This document shows positions 1 through 9,278 of a stretch of DNA of 35,340 bases, piece after piece (within the stretch, counting starts at the first letter, position 1; each line of letters begins with the position of its first letter). Source of the DNA: an uncultured Eubacteriales bacterium (lineage in GTDB: Bacteria > Bacillota > Clostridia > Christensenellales > CAG-138); the NCBI GenBank assembly GCA_902765005.1, contig CACWYB010000015.1, positions 1 through 35,340 on the forward strand, written 5' to 3'. The notes beneath the pieces were generated by a model. The model was not told the origin of the DNA. It saw only the letters and a program-made list of their open reading frames with translations, and made no database searches. Position numbers and translations under genes: made by a program.

Positions 1-1
1 C

Positions 2-1606
2 GGCGGGAACATGAAGCGGGAGAGCGTGGTCATGGACTGCTGGTTCGACTCCGGCTCCATGCCCTTCGCCCAGTGGCACTATCCCTTTGAGAACAAGGAG
101 AAGTTTGAGCGCCGGTACCCCGCCGACTTCATCTCCGAGGCCATCGACCAGACCCGGGGCTGGTTCTATACGCTGCTGGCCATCGCCACGCTGCTCTTCG
201 ACGAGGCGCCTTTCAAAAACTGCGTGGTGCTGGGCCTGGTGTGCGACAAGGACGGCAAGAAGATGAGCAAGCACCTGGGGAACGTGGTGAACCCCTTCGA
301 TGTGCTGAGCGCCCAGGGCGCCGACGCGGTCCGCTGGTATTTCTACACCGGGTCCAGCCCCTGGCTGCCCTCCCGGTTCTCCGCGGACGCGGTGAGCGAG
401 TATCAGCGCAAGTTCATGGGCACCTTCTGGAACACCTACGCCTTCTATGTGCTCTACGCGGATATCGACAGCTTCAACCCGGCGGAGCACACCCTCAAGC
501 GGGAGAACCTGAGCTTTATGGATCGCTGGGTCCTCTCCCGGATGCAGACCCTCATCCGGACGGTGGACGCGGATCTGGAGGCGCTGAAGATCACCGAGGC
601 GGGCCGGGAGCTGCAGGGGTTCGTGGACGAGCTGTCCAACTGGTATGTGCGCCGGTGCCGGAACCGGTATTGGGGGAGCGAGATGACCGCCGATAAGGAA
701 GCGGCCTACATGACCCTGTACACCGTGCTCAAGGAGCTGACCCTCATTTGTGCGCCCTTCGTGCCGTTCATGAGCGAGGCCATCTACCAGAACATCGTGC
801 GCCGGGTGGAGAAGGACGCGCCGCTGAGCGTGCACCTGTGCGACTTCCCCGCGGCGGACGAGAGCCTGATCGACGCCGAGCTGGAGGAGAACATGGAGGA
901 GGTCCTGTCCCTGGTCACCCTGGGCCGGGCCGCCCGGAACAACGCCGCCATGAAGATCCGCCAGCCCCTGGCCGCCATGTACGTGCAGGGCCGGGCGCTG
1001 AGCGAAGGGTATCGGACCATCATCGCCGAGGAGCTGAACGTGAAGGAGGTCTCCTTCGTGGACGACGCCTCCAGCTTCATCAGCTATGCCGTGAAGCCCC
1101 AGCTTCGGACGTTGGGCCCCAAGTACGGCAAGCTCCTGGGCGCCATCCGAAATAAGATGGCGGAGCCCGGGGCGGGGGATGAGATCGTGAACGCCATCAA
1201 GGCGGACGGGAAGTTCGTCTTTGAAACCGACGGCGAGACCGTGGAGCTCACGGAAGGGGACGTGCTGGTCACCGCCGTGAAGAAGGAGGGGCTGGTCTCT
1301 GAGACCGACGGCCAGGTGACTGTGGTGCTGGACACCAATCTGACGCCGGAGCTCATCGAGCTGGGGTTCGTGCGCGAGCTCACCAGCAAGCTCCAGACCA
1401 TGCGCAAGGAGGCCGGCTTTGAGGTGGCGGACCATATCCGCATCGGCTTCCAGGGGAGCCAGAAGGTGCAGCAGGTGTTCGGAAAGTTCGGTGCCGACAT
1501 CGCCGCCGATACCCTGGCCGACGCCGTCACCGAGACCCTCTCCGGCTACGAGAAGGACTGGGACATCAACGGCGAAGCCGTGCGGCTGTCTGTGGAACGG
1601 GTGTAA
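2..1606 (+). CDS. ileS: Isoleucyl-tRNA synthetase, C-terminal part (5' end outside window)
   Basis: Open from the left edge in one frame; 534 residues visible. It charges tRNA-Ile in the cytoplasm. The class I synthetase core is recognisable: WFDSGSMP, DQTRGWFYTLL, and the KMSKH-type ATP-binding loop (KKMSKHLGN, codons near 261-287), followed by AVRWYFYTGSSPW and an anticodon-binding helical domain. The tail has no visible Cys-rich zinc finger. Instead it has a region like that of the eukaryote-like IleRS class (IleS2), around ELIELGFVRELTSKLQTMRK. Known of that class: lower sensitivity to mupirocin. The assignment to the class is inferred from the tail and KMSKH context. The ATG at 11 is internal, not the true start. 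TAA stop at 1604-1606. Confidence 0.95.
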   Translation, partial: GGNMKRESVVMDCWFDSGSMPFAQWHYPFENKEKFERRYPADFISEAIDQTRGWFYTLLAIATLLFDEAPFKNCVVLGLVCDKDGKKMSKHLGNVVNPFDVLSAQGADAVRWYFYTGSSPWLPSRFSADAVSEYQRKFMGTFWNTYAFYVLYADIDSFNPAEHTLKRENLSFMDRWVLSRMQTLIRTVDADLEALKITEAGRELQGFVDELSNWYVRRCRNRYWGSEMTADKEAAYMTLYTVLKELTLICAPFVPFMSEAIYQNIVRRVEKDAPLSVHLCDFPAADESLIDAELEENMEEVLSLVTLGRAARNNAAMKIRQPLAAMYVQGRALSEGYRTIIAEELNVKEVSFVDDASSFISYAVKPQLRTLGPKYGKLLGAIRNKMAEPGAGDEIVNAIKADGKFVFETDGETVELTEGDVLVTAVKKEGLVSETDGQVTVVLDTNLTPELIELGFVRELTSKLQTMRKEAGFEVADHIRIGFQGSQKVQQVFGKFGADIAADTLADAVTETLSGYEKDWDINGEAVRLSVERV

Positions 1607-1619
1607 CTTCTCTTGTTGT

Positions 1620-1669
1620 CCCTTTTTTCTCTTCGTGAGAAGAGAAAAAAGGGACCGAAAAAAGAGAAG
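1620..1669 (-). repeat. Palindromic intergenic element, copy A
   Basis: A perfect 15-bp stem (1620-1634 with 1639-1653) closes a GTGA loop. It is followed by a purine arm (1658-1669) that echoes the stem. Read on the minus strand it matches copy B at 1718-1766: pyrimidine arm, 4-nt spacer, then a stem of the CTTTTTCTCTT type with loop TCAC. There is no T-tract after the stem on the plus strand, so a simple terminator for ileS is less likely than a dispersed repeat, though it may still stabilise the mRNA end. Confidence 0.6.
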
Positions 1670-1717
1670 CAAAGAAGGATACATGCTTTTCTGAACTAAG
1701 ATATACTGTTTTGTCTG

Positions 1718-1766
1718 TTTCTCTTTTTGCGCCGCTTTTTCTCTTTTCACAAAGAGAAAAAGCGGC
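1718..1766 (+). repeat. Palindromic intergenic element, copy B
   Basis: A perfect 16-bp stem (1731-1746 with 1751-1766) closes a TCAC loop and is preceded by a pyrimidine arm (1718-1728) that repeats the stem motif. It is the inverted partner of copy A, 48 nt away. Two such units in inverted orientation resemble a REPIN (paired REP elements). It lies directly upstream of the ribosome binding site of the DUF554 gene. Confidence 0.6.
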
Positions 1767-1792
1767 AAAATAAATCCAAAGGTAAGTATCCC

Positions 1793-2476
1793 ATGAAAGG
1801 TCTCGGCACCATCGTCAACGCCGCCGCCATATTGCTGGGAGGCGGCGCGGGGCTGCTGCTTCACAAGGGCATCCCCCAAAAGCTCCATGAGCGGGTCATG
1901 GAAGCCCTGGGCCTGGGGGTCATCCTCATCGGCCTTTCCGGCGCCCTGAAGGGGGAAAAGACCCTGGTCATGATCCTCTCCCTGGCGGTGGGCGCGGCCC
2001 TGGGCGCGCTGCTCGGTATCGACGACGGTTTCCACCGCCTGGCGGACAACATCAGCGGCAGGCTGGTCGGCCCTCAGAAGCAGGGGACCTTCGCCGCCGG
2101 GTTCGTCAGCGCGTCCATGCTCTTTTGCACCGGCGCCATGGCGGTGACCGGCGCCCTCCAGGACGGCTTTGCCGCGGACCACTCGGTGCTCTTTGCCAAA
2201 GCCCTTATCGACGGCATCTCCGCCATGCTCATGGCCTCGGCCCTTGGCGGCGGGGTGCTTTTGTCCGCGGCGGCGGTGTTCCTCTACCAGGGCCTGTTCA
2301 CGGTCCTGGGCATGTTCAGCGCCAGCTTCTTTGCCGCTTCGGCGGCGGAGATGGGCGCCGTGGGCTCCCTCCTTTTGGTGCCCATCGGCCTCAACATGCT
2401 CAAGATCACGAACATCAAGGTCATGGACCTGCTGCCGGCGATCTTCCTGCCAATAGTGTTCTGCCTGTTCCTCTAA
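1793..2476 (+). CDS. DUF554 family integral membrane protein (YdfK/YqgA-like)
   Basis: 227 residues with an opening typical of the DUF554 family (MKGLGTIVNAAAILLGGGAG), then repeated hydrophobic, Gly/Ala-rich membrane segments and the family-like stretches FCTGAMAVTGALQDG and LIDGISAMLMASALGGGV. The length fits the family (about 230 residues). The start at 1793 is chosen because a purine-rich site (AAAGG near 1778-1782) lies just upstream. An in-frame ATG at 1727 would place the hairpin of copy B inside the coding region. The family has no firmly assigned function; some members are annotated as putative transporters. It is monocistronic, between two repeat elements and a two-component system. 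Confidence 0.85.
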   Translation: MKGLGTIVNAAAILLGGGAGLLLHKGIPQKLHERVMEALGLGVILIGLSGALKGEKTLVMILSLAVGAALGALLGIDDGFHRLADNISGRLVGPQKQGTFAAGFVSASMLFCTGAMAVTGALQDGFAADHSVLFAKALIDGISAMLMASALGGGVLLSAAAVFLYQGLFTVLGMFSASFFAASAAEMGAVGSLLLVPIGLNMLKITNIKVMDLLPAIFLPIVFCLFL

Positions 2477-2510
2477 GGTTCAGGCTTTTTTCAGGTTCAC
2501 GTCGTACACT
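2477..2510 (+). promoter_or_regulatory. Putative response-regulator binding repeats and -10 box
   Basis: TTCAGG occurs at 2479-2484 and again at 2490-2495, an 11-bp period typical of OmpR/PhoB-family direct repeats. A -10-like TACACT follows at 2505-2510 with no consensus -35, as expected for an activator-dependent promoter. It sits directly upstream of the response regulator gene at 2539, so autoregulation is the likely role (inference). Confidence 0.4.
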
Positions 2511-2538
2511 CAAGAAAAACCGTGAGGGGGAAACATAC

Positions 2539-3219
2539 ATGCGCGCACTGATCGTGGAGGACGATAAAGCCCTGGCCAGGACCCTGGGGGAGATGCTGGG
2601 CAGCGCCCGCTTCGAGAGCGACATCTGCTACGACGGGGAGAGCGGCTGTGACTACGGCCTCTCCGGGGATTACGATCTTATCATCCTGGACATCATGCTG
2701 CCCAAGAAGGACGGCTTCACCATCGCCAAGGAGCTGCGGCGGGAGAAGATCGACACCCCCATCCTCATGCTCACCGCCCGGACCGAAACGGGCGACCGGG
2801 TGAAGGGCCTGGACAGCGGCGGGGACTATTATCTCACCAAGCCCTTTGAGATGTCGGAGCTCATGGCCTGCGTGCGGGCCCTGACCCGGCGGCAGGGGGA
2901 GGTGATCATGGACGAGCTGAGCTTCGGCGCCCTGAAGCTGAACCTGTCCACCGGCGATTTGATCTGCGGGGAGAAGAAGGTGCGGCTGGGGAAGAAGGAG
3001 TTCTCCATCATGCACATCCTCATGAGCAACGGCGGCGCCATCGTCAGCAAGGAGACCCTGATCAACAAGGTCTGGGGCGTGGAATCCGACGCGGAGGACA
3101 ACAACGTGGAGGTGTACATCTCCTTCCTGCGCAAAAAGCTTTCCTTCCTGAAGGCGCCGGTCCAGATCGCCACCCTGCGCAAGTTCGGCTATCGCCTGGA
3201 GACGGGGGCCGGGGCATGA
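2539..3219 (+). CDS. OmpR-family two-component response regulator
   Basis: 226 residues. The receiver domain (about 1-118) has acidic pocket E7/D8/D9, phospho-acceptor D51 in LIILDIMLPKKDG, switch T79 in LMLTAR, and K101 in LTKPF. A C-terminal winged helix follows (LSFGALKLNLSTGDLICG, then KKEFSIMHILMSNGGAIVSKE... and RKFGYRLE). The usual GADDY before the TKPF motif reads GGDYY, a minor variation. The start at 2539 has a strong GAGGGGG site at 2524-2530. The stop overlaps the kinase start by ATGA (3216-3219), so the pair is translationally coupled. The signal is unknown. Confidence 0.93.
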   Translation: MRALIVEDDKALARTLGEMLGSARFESDICYDGESGCDYGLSGDYDLIILDIMLPKKDGFTIAKELRREKIDTPILMLTARTETGDRVKGLDSGGDYYLTKPFEMSELMACVRALTRRQGEVIMDELSFGALKLNLSTGDLICGEKKVRLGKKEFSIMHILMSNGGAIVSKETLINKVWGVESDAEDNNVEVYISFLRKKLSFLKAPVQIATLRKFGYRLETGAGA

Positions 3220-4412
3220 TCAAGCGGCTGAAAAAAAGATTCATCTTCACCAGTATGGCCGTGGCCACGCTGGTGCTGCTGATCGTGTGGGGGCTTTTGT
3301 TCGTGGGCGCCCGGCGGGTGATCTACTCCGACGCGGACCAGATGCTCAAGCGCGCCCTCCACACCGCCCTGGGCGAGAAGGAGAAGCCCGGGACGAACCG
3401 GCCCGGGGAGCGGGCCGTGGTGCTCATGATCGACCCGCAGACCGGCACCATCGAAAAAAAGGGCAGCGCCACGCTGGAAAACTTCTCCGAGGAGGAGCAG
3501 CAGACCATGGCCCGGGACGCCGCCGACGGCAAGGACCTGAAGCGCAAGGGCGTGCGCTCCTTTGTGGAGGAGAAAAACGGCAAGACCTATGTGGCGGTGA
3601 TCGACACCACCATGGAGGATAACCTTATGGCCGCGGCCCTGAAGGCCATGGTCCTCTTTGCCCTGGGGATATGGGCGGCCCTGCTGCTGGTGGTGTATCT
3701 GCTTTCGGGCTGGGCGGTGAAGCCCATGGCCCGGGCCTGGGACATGCAGCGGCAGTTCGTGGCGGACGCCTCCCACGATTTGAAGACGCCGCTGACGGTG
3801 ATCCTGAGCAACACGGAGCTGCTGAAGCAGCAGACCGAGGGCGCCGAGTCCCCGGAGGTGGACCGGATCCAATCCGCGGGGAAGCGGATGAAGGATCTGG
3901 TGCAGAAGATGCTGACCCTGGCCCGGATGGAGGACGACCCCAACCAGGGCGCCCGCGAGAGCATGGACCTTTCGGATATGGTCATGGAGACCGCCCTGGC
4001 TTTCGAAGCCACGGCCTTTGAGAAGGGGCTGACCATCGAGGAGAACGTAGAGAGCGGCCTTGCGGTGAAGGGGAACCGGGCTCAGGTCCAGAGCGTGCTG
4101 GAGTGCCTGCTGGACAACGCCTGCAAGTACGCGGACCCGGGCAGCGTTATCACCGTGACCTTGGAGAAGACGGGGAAGCGGGCCAAGCTCACCGTCCACA
4201 ACACGGGCTCCTACATCCCGCCGGAGGACCTATCCCATGTGTTCGAGCGGTTCTACCGGGCGGACAAGAGCCGGACCGGGGGCGAAAGCTCCGGCCTGGG
4301 CCTGGCCATCGTCCAATCGGTGGTGGAGGGCATGAAGGGCAGCGTGTCCGCCGAGAGCTCTAAGGAGGGCGGCACAGCCTTCCATGTGCTCCTGCCCCGG
4401 GAAAACGCATAA
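3216..4412 (+). CDS. Two-component sensor histidine kinase
   Basis: 398 residues. TM1 (about 11-31), a short extracytoplasmic loop (about 32-138), and TM2 (about 143-166) lead to a HisKA dimerisation domain with phospho-acceptor H187 in FVADASHDLKTPLTVI. The HATPase domain has an N-box (LLDNACKYADPGS), an F-box (FERFYRADKSR) and a G-box (SSGLGLAIVQ). There is no PAS domain and no obvious HAMP. The gene overlaps its response regulator by 4 nt. The sensory loop has no recognisable ligand motif, so the stimulus cannot be named. Confidence 0.93.
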   Translation: MIKRLKKRFIFTSMAVATLVLLIVWGLLFVGARRVIYSDADQMLKRALHTALGEKEKPGTNRPGERAVVLMIDPQTGTIEKKGSATLENFSEEEQQTMARDAADGKDLKRKGVRSFVEEKNGKTYVAVIDTTMEDNLMAAALKAMVLFALGIWAALLLVVYLLSGWAVKPMARAWDMQRQFVADASHDLKTPLTVILSNTELLKQQTEGAESPEVDRIQSAGKRMKDLVQKMLTLARMEDDPNQGARESMDLSDMVMETALAFEATAFEKGLTIEENVESGLAVKGNRAQVQSVLECLLDNACKYADPGSVITVTLEKTGKRAKLTVHNTGSYIPPEDLSHVFERFYRADKSRTGGESSGLGLAIVQSVVEGMKGSVSAESSKEGGTAFHVLLPRENA

Positions 4413-4433
4413 TTTGTATAGGGAAAACTGTCG

Positions 4434-4475
4434 CACCCTCTCTTGCACAGACGCAAGGGAGGGTGTATACTATTT
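4434..4475 (+). terminator. Probable terminator after the two-component operon
   Basis: A 13-bp stem with one G-T pair (4434-4446 with 4453-4465) and a 6-nt loop is followed by TATACTATTTT. The same bases also contain a -35/-10-like pair (TTGCAC 4443-4448, TATACT 4466-4471, 17-nt spacer). The spot could therefore combine termination with a promoter for glnS; the promoter reading is weak (3/6 match at -35). Confidence 0.5.
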
Positions 4476-4543
4476 TAGTTAAACTGGGGTGGAAGAGGTA
4501 TCGCCCGGCCCCATGACATGGCAAAATGACCAGGAGAGGTATG

Positions 4544-6277
4544 ATGAACATGGAAGAAGCACCGAAGATCAAGAATTTTATAGAGGAAGCCATTGAGGAG
4601 GACCTTGCTAAGTTCCGGGCCCTGTACCCCGACAAGGAGCCCCGGGTGAAGACCCGGTTCCCGCCGGAGCCCAACGGATATCTGCATATCGGCCACGCCA
4701 AGGCGCTGACCATCGATTTTTCCATGGCGGAGACCTATGGCGGCACCTGCAACCTTCGCTACGACGACACCAACCCCACCAAGGAAGGGACGGAGTATGT
4801 GGACGCCATCGAGGAGGACATCCGCTGGCTGGGGTTCAAGTGGGACAAGCTGGTCTTCGGTTCCTCCTACTTCGATGAGTGCTATGAGCTGGCCAAGAAG
4901 CTGATCAAAAAGGGCGTGGCCTACGTGGACGATCTCACGAAGGAAGAGATGAAGGCCTACCGGGGCACCCTCACCGAGCCCGGGAAGAACAGCCCCTATC
5001 GGGATCGGTCCGTGGAGGAGAATTTGGACCTCTTCGAGCGCATGAAGAACGGTGAGTTCGAGAACGGCGCCAAGACCCTGCGGGCCAAGATCGACATGTC
5101 TTCCCCCAACATCAACATGCGCGACCCGGCCCTCTACCGGATCATCCACATGAACCATCATCAGACCGGGGACAAGTGGTGCATCTACCCCATGTACGAC
5201 TTTGCCCATCCCATCCAGGACGCCCTGGAGGGGGTCACCCACAGCCTGTGCTCGCTGGAGTATGAGATCCACCGGCCCCTCTATAACTGGGTGGTGGAGC
5301 AGTGCGGGTTCGACAACCGGCCCAACCCCCGGCAGATCGAGTTTGCCCGGCTCAATCTCACCAACACGGTCATGAGCAAGCGCAAGCTCCGCATGCTGGT
5401 GGAGGAGGGCATCGTGTCCGGGTGGGACGACCCCCGGATGCCCACCCTGTGCGCCATGCGCCGGAGGGGCTACCCCGCCGAGGCCATTCGGGACTTCCTC
5501 TCCCGCATCGGCGTGGCTAAGGCCGACTCCGTGGTGGAGACGGCCCTCCTCGAAGCCTGCGTCCGGGACAACCTGAACGCCACGGCCCACCGGATGATGG
5601 CGGTGACGGAGCCCGTGAAGCTGGTCATCGAGAACTGGCCCGAGGGAAAGACGGAAGAGATCGAGCTGGAGAACCTGCCCGGCAGCGAGGAGGCCGGCAC
5701 CCGCACGGTGACCTTCTCTAAGGAACTGTACATCGAAAAGAGCGACTTTGACCCCGACCCGCCCAAGAAGTTCTTCCGCCTCAAGCCCGGCGGCGAGGTC
5801 CGCCTGAAGGGAGCCTACATCGTCCTGTGCACCGGGTATGAGACCGACGAGGCGGGCAACGTGACCCTGATCCGTTGCACCTACGACCCGGAGACCCGGA
5901 GCGGCGAGTGCCAGCGGAAGGTGAAGGGCACCATCCACTGGCTGTCCACCCTGGATGCGGTTCCTGCGGAACTGCGGCACTATGAGCCCCTGCTGGCGGA
6001 GACGGAGGCGGACGACGCCGAGGCGGAAGCCGAAGCGGAGGCCGAGGGCGAATACGTGGGCGGCGCCAAGGACCGGGATTTCTTGAAGACCATCAACCCC
6101 GACAGCCTGCAGATCCTTCATGGCTTCGTGGAGCCCGCGGCGGCGAATGCCCCCGCCGGGACCCGGTATCAGTTCCTGCGCATGGGTTACTACTGCGCCG
6201 ACAAGGACACCAGCGCCGACAAGCCCGTGTTCAACCGGGTGGTGGGCTTGAAGGATTCCTTTAAACCGACGAAATAA
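4544..6277 (+). CDS. glnS: Glutaminyl-tRNA synthetase
   Basis: 577 residues from this start. It charges tRNA-Gln directly. The class I signature HIGH is present (YLHIGHAK), with the GlnRS-specific [15 protein letters not shown] context, the KMSKS-like loop VMSKRKL, and the C-terminal two-barrel anticodon-binding domain. Near the C-terminus an acidic Ala/Glu repeat (from about 6000 to 6050) interrupts the second barrel. The start is chosen from ATGs at 4526, 4541, 4544 and 4550: AGGAG at 4532-4536 gives a 7-nt spacing to 4544; 4550 is also possible. No T-box is visible upstream. Many Gram-positives lack GlnRS and use GatCAB, so its presence is notable. It heads a glnS-gltX-ychF operon (17 nt to gltX). 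Confidence 0.95.
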   Translation: MNMEEAPKIKNFIEEAIEEDLAKFRALYPDKEPRVKTRFPPEPNGYLHIGHAKALTIDFSMAETYGGTCNLRYDDTNPTKEGTEYVDAIEEDIRWLGFKWDKLVFGSSYFDECYELAKKLIKKGVAYVDDLTKEEMKAYRGTLTEPGKNSPYRDRSVEENLDLFERMKNGEFENGAKTLRAKIDMSSPNINMRDPALYRIIHMNHHQTGDKWCIYPMYDFAHPIQDALEGVTHSLCSLEYEIHRPLYNWVVEQCGFDNRPNPRQIEFARLNLTNTVMSKRKLRMLVEEGIVSGWDDPRMPTLCAMRRRGYPAEAIRDFLSRIGVAKADSVVETALLEACVRDNLNATAHRMMAVTEPVKLVIENWPEGKTEEIELENLPGSEEAGTRTVTFSKELYIEKSDFDPDPPKKFFRLKPGGEVRLKGAYIVLCTGYETDEAGNVTLIRCTYDPETRSGECQRKVKGTIHWLSTLDAVPAELRHYEPLLAETEADDAEAEAEAEAEGEYVGGAKDRDFLKTINPDSLQILHGFVEPAAANAPAGTRYQFLRMGYYCADKDTSADKPVFNRVVGLKDSFKPTK

Positions 6278-6294
6278 TTAGGAGAGAAAAGTTT

Positions 6295-7740
6295 ATGGAT
6301 ACGGTTCGCACACGGTTTGCCCCCAGCCCCACGGGGTATATGCATCTGGGGAATTTGCGCAGCGCCCTGTATACCTATCTGTACGCCAAGGCCAACGGCG
6401 GCAAGTTCATCCTGCGCATCGAGGACACGGACCAGGCCCGCTACGTGCCCGGGGCGGTGGACGTGATCTACCGCACCCTCAAGAGCATCGGCATGCAGTG
6501 GGACGAGGGCCCGGACATCGGCGGGGACTATGGCCCCTATGTGCAGAGCGAAAGGAAGAGCATGTATCTGCCCTATGCCCAGGAGCTGGTGAAGAAGGGC
6601 AAGGCCTACTACTGCTTCTGCACGGAGGAGGAGCTCTCGGCGCGCCGGGAGGAAGCCGCCAAGCGGGGCGAAACCTTCAAGTATGACAAGCACTGCCTGC
6701 ACCTTTCCCCCGAGGAGGTCCAGCGGCGCTTGGACGCCGGGGAGCCCTACGTGATCCGGCAGAACGTGCCCGAGAGCGGGGAGGCCTCCTTTGATGACGC
6801 TATCTACGGCCACATCGCCGTGGACTGCAGCGATCTGGACGATATGATCCTCATCAAGGCCGACGGCATGCCCACCTATAACTTTGCCAACGTCATCGAC
6901 GACCACACCATGGGCATCACCCACGTCATGCGAGGCAACGAGTATCTGGCCAGCACGCCCAAATACAACCTGCTCTACGACGCCTTCGGCTGGGAGAAGC
7001 CCACCTACATCCACATGACCCCCATCATGCGGGACGCCTCCCACAAGCTGAGCAAGCGGGACGGAGACGCCTACTTTGAGGATTACATCAACAAGGGGTA
7101 CCTGAAGGAAGCCATCGTGAACTACGTGGCCCTGCTGGGCTGGAACCCCGGGGATGATCGGGAGTTCTTCACCATGGACGAGCTCATCGGGGCCTTCTCC
7201 GTGAAGGGCATGTCCAAGTCTCCCGCCATCTTCGATGTGGATAAGCTCACCTGGATGAACGCGGAGTATATCCGCCGGATGACCCCGGAAGCCTTCACCG
7301 CCCAGGCCATGCCCTACTACGAGAAGGCGGGCATCGACACCAAGCGCACCGATGTGCTCTGCCGGATCCTCCAGCCCCGGGTGGAGGTGTTCACCCAGAT
7401 CCCCGAGATCGTGGACTTTTTAGCTAAGCTCCCCGACTACGACACGGAGCTGTTCACCAACAAAAAGAGCAAGACCAACCCGGAGGTGGCCCGGGACGTT
7501 CTCGACATGGTCATCCCTCTGCTGGAGTCCCTGCCCGATTGGGAGGAAGCCACGGTCCATGACGCTCTCATGAACCTGGCGGCTGAAAAGGGCCTGAAGA
7601 ACGGCACCCTCCTTTGGCCCGTGCGCATCGCCCTGGCCGGCAAACAGGTGACCCCCGGCGGCGCCATTGAGATCGCGCTGCTGCTGGGCCGGGAGGAGAG
7701 CCTCAGGCGCCTGAAGGCCGGAAGGGAGAAGCTCAAATGA
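6295..7740 (+). CDS. gltX: Glutamyl-tRNA synthetase
   Basis: 481 residues, normal for bacterial GluRS. The N-terminus RTRFAPSPTGYMHLGNLRSA holds the HIGH-type motif (here HLGN). The KMSKS-type loop is KLSKRDGD, after IHMTPIMRDASH. The C-terminal half is the helical anticodon-binding domain. AGGAGAG at 6280-6286 precedes the ATG at 6295. With glnS just upstream, this enzyme is probably discriminating (Glu onto tRNA-Glu only), though that is an inference. The stop overlaps the ychF start by ATGA at 7737-7740. Confidence 0.96.
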   Translation: MDTVRTRFAPSPTGYMHLGNLRSALYTYLYAKANGGKFILRIEDTDQARYVPGAVDVIYRTLKSIGMQWDEGPDIGGDYGPYVQSERKSMYLPYAQELVKKGKAYYCFCTEEELSARREEAAKRGETFKYDKHCLHLSPEEVQRRLDAGEPYVIRQNVPESGEASFDDAIYGHIAVDCSDLDDMILIKADGMPTYNFANVIDDHTMGITHVMRGNEYLASTPKYNLLYDAFGWEKPTYIHMTPIMRDASHKLSKRDGDAYFEDYINKGYLKEAIVNYVALLGWNPGDDREFFTMDELIGAFSVKGMSKSPAIFDVDKLTWMNAEYIRRMTPEAFTAQAMPYYEKAGIDTKRTDVLCRILQPRVEVFTQIPEIVDFLAKLPDYDTELFTNKKSKTNPEVARDVLDMVIPLLESLPDWEEATVHDALMNLAAEKGLKNGTLLWPVRIALAGKQVTPGGAIEIALLLGREESLRRLKAGREKLK

Positions 7741-8825
7741 AGCTGGGCGTGATCGGCCTTCCCAACGTGGGGAAGAGCACCCTGTTTAACGCCATCACCC
7801 AGGCCGGGGCCCAGGCCGCCAACTACCCCTTCTGCACCATCGAGCCCAACGTGGGCGTGGTGGCGGTGCCGGATAAGCGGCTGGACGTGCTGGCGGACAT
7901 GTATCACCCGGAGAAGTATACCCCCACCACCATCGAGTTCGTGGATATCGCGGGCCTGGTCCGGGGGGCCAGCCGGGGCGAGGGCCTGGGCAACAAGTTC
8001 CTCTCCCACATCCGGGAGGTGGACGCGGTGGTCCATGTGGTACGCTGCTTTGAGGACGGGAACGTGGTCCATGTGGACGGGAGCATCGACCCGGTTCGGG
8101 ACGCGGAGACCGTGAATCTGGAGCTGATCTTCGCGGACATGGACACCCTGCAAAAGCGCATCGACAAGAACGTGCGCCTAGCGAAAGCCGACAAGAAGCT
8201 GGCCGCCGAGGGGGAGCTCTTAAAGCGTCTCTATGACCATCTGGAATCCGGCAAGCCCGCCCGCACCTTCGAGGCGGACAAGGAGGAGCGGGAGGTCATC
8301 CGCAGCTGCTTCCTGCTCACGGATAAGCCGGTCATTTACGTGGCCAACATCTCCGAGGACGACATCGGGAATGAAGATAATCCCTTCGTGAAGGCGATCC
8401 AGGGGGTCGCCAAAGCCGAGGGGGCCGGCTGCCTCACCGTCTGCGCCCGCATCGAGGAGGAGATCGCCGAGCTGGAGCCGGAGGAGAAGGCGGAATATCT
8501 AAAGGAGCTGGGCATCGAGGAGAGCGGCCTGGACAAGCTCATCGCCACCTGCTACGACCTTTTGGGCCTCATGAGCTTCCTCACCGCCGGGCCCAAGGAG
8601 GTCCGGGCCTGGACCATCAACAAGGGCACCAAGGCCCCCCAGGCCGCGGGCAAGATCCACACGGATTTCGAGCGGGGCTTCATTCGGGCGGAGGTGGTTT
8701 CCTTCGATGAGCTGGTCCAAAACGGCACTATGCAGGCCTGCAAGGACAAGGGCCTGATCCGTTCCGAGGGCAAGGATTACGTCATGCGGGACGGTGACGT
8801 GGTGGTGTTCCGGTTCAACGTGTAA
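7737..8825 (+). CDS. ychF: YchF/OLA1-family redox-regulated ATPase/GTPase
   Basis: 362 residues, standard for YchF. Walker A/G1 is GLPNVGKST at the N-terminus, [19 protein letters not shown] is the G3 region, and the C-terminal TGS domain ends in [16 protein letters not shown]. The family prefers ATP over GTP, associates with ribosomes and is linked to stress responses. It is the last gene of the glnS-gltX-ychF unit (4-nt overlap with gltX) and is followed directly by a terminator. Confidence 0.96.
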   Translation: MKLGVIGLPNVGKSTLFNAITQAGAQAANYPFCTIEPNVGVVAVPDKRLDVLADMYHPEKYTPTTIEFVDIAGLVRGASRGEGLGNKFLSHIREVDAVVHVVRCFEDGNVVHVDGSIDPVRDAETVNLELIFADMDTLQKRIDKNVRLAKADKKLAAEGELLKRLYDHLESGKPARTFEADKEEREVIRSCFLLTDKPVIYVANISEDDIGNEDNPFVKAIQGVAKAEGAGCLTVCARIEEEIAELEPEEKAEYLKELGIEESGLDKLIATCYDLLGLMSFLTAGPKEVRAWTINKGTKAPQAAGKIHTDFERGFIRAEVVSFDELVQNGTMQACKDKGLIRSEGKDYVMRDGDVVVFRFNV

Positions 8826-8829
8826 CGAT

Positions 8830-8868
8830 AAAGGGCGGCGCCAAAAAATGGGCGGCCGCCCTTTTTTT
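8830..8868 (+). terminator. Rho-independent terminator after ychF
   Basis: A 10-bp stem (8830-8839 with 8855-8864) with a 15-nt loop merges into a T-run. It starts 4 nt after the ychF stop. Confidence 0.85.
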
Positions 8869-8878
8869 GACAGCCTGC

Positions 8879-8903
8879 AGCTCCCCTTGTTGGGGAGCTT
8901 TTT
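8879..8903 (+). terminator. Second tandem terminator
   Basis: An 8-bp perfect stem (AGCTCCCC 8879-8886 with GGGGAGCT 8892-8899) and a 5-nt loop are followed by TTTT. It lies 10 nt after the first terminator, giving a double stop at the end of the operon. Confidence 0.75.
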
Positions 8904-9278
8904 GCATGGGAAAAAAGGCGATGGAGGGGAGTTTTTGTTTAAGAACGTATAATAATAGCGAGAAATGCAAGATTATGCGTACATAGAATATGCACACTTT
9001 ATCCGAAACTTGTTTACAATTCCATAAAGTCCTGTTCAAATCCTGCTGTTACAATGCATATAGTGGTCAATTTGGGAAAGTATAAACATTCGGTTTTGGG
9101 TCCTATATTTAGTTTATGATCGGACGAGAGCCGCAAGATGCGGGCCGAAGCGTCTCTTGGAAACAGGGAAAACTGCAAAGAAACGGGAAATTTTAGCGAG
9201 CCAAACAAACCACGTTCCCCGGAGAAAAAAGAGCCGATCCGCGGTGCATGAACGGGGAAAATGCAAGGAGGGCCATGT
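8904..9278. other. Long non-coding upstream region, unassigned
   Basis: 375 nt without a gene, clearly more AT-rich than its surroundings up to about 9120. Possible promoters are weak: TTTACA 9013-9018 with TCAAAT 9036-9041, or TTCAAA 9035-9040 with TATAGT 9059-9064. From about 9120 to 9260 the sequence is purine-rich with a short hairpin (CCGCA/TGCGG, near 9132-9144). No known riboswitch class (c-di-GMP, c-di-AMP, T-box, TPP, cobalamin) could be matched by eye. It may be an untranslated leader of the downstream gene. Confidence 0.4.

Noticed and set aside
4413-4543. T-box leader upstream of glnS
   Set aside because: The gap is short and lacks the T-box sequence and specifier stem; only a terminator-like hairpin is visible.
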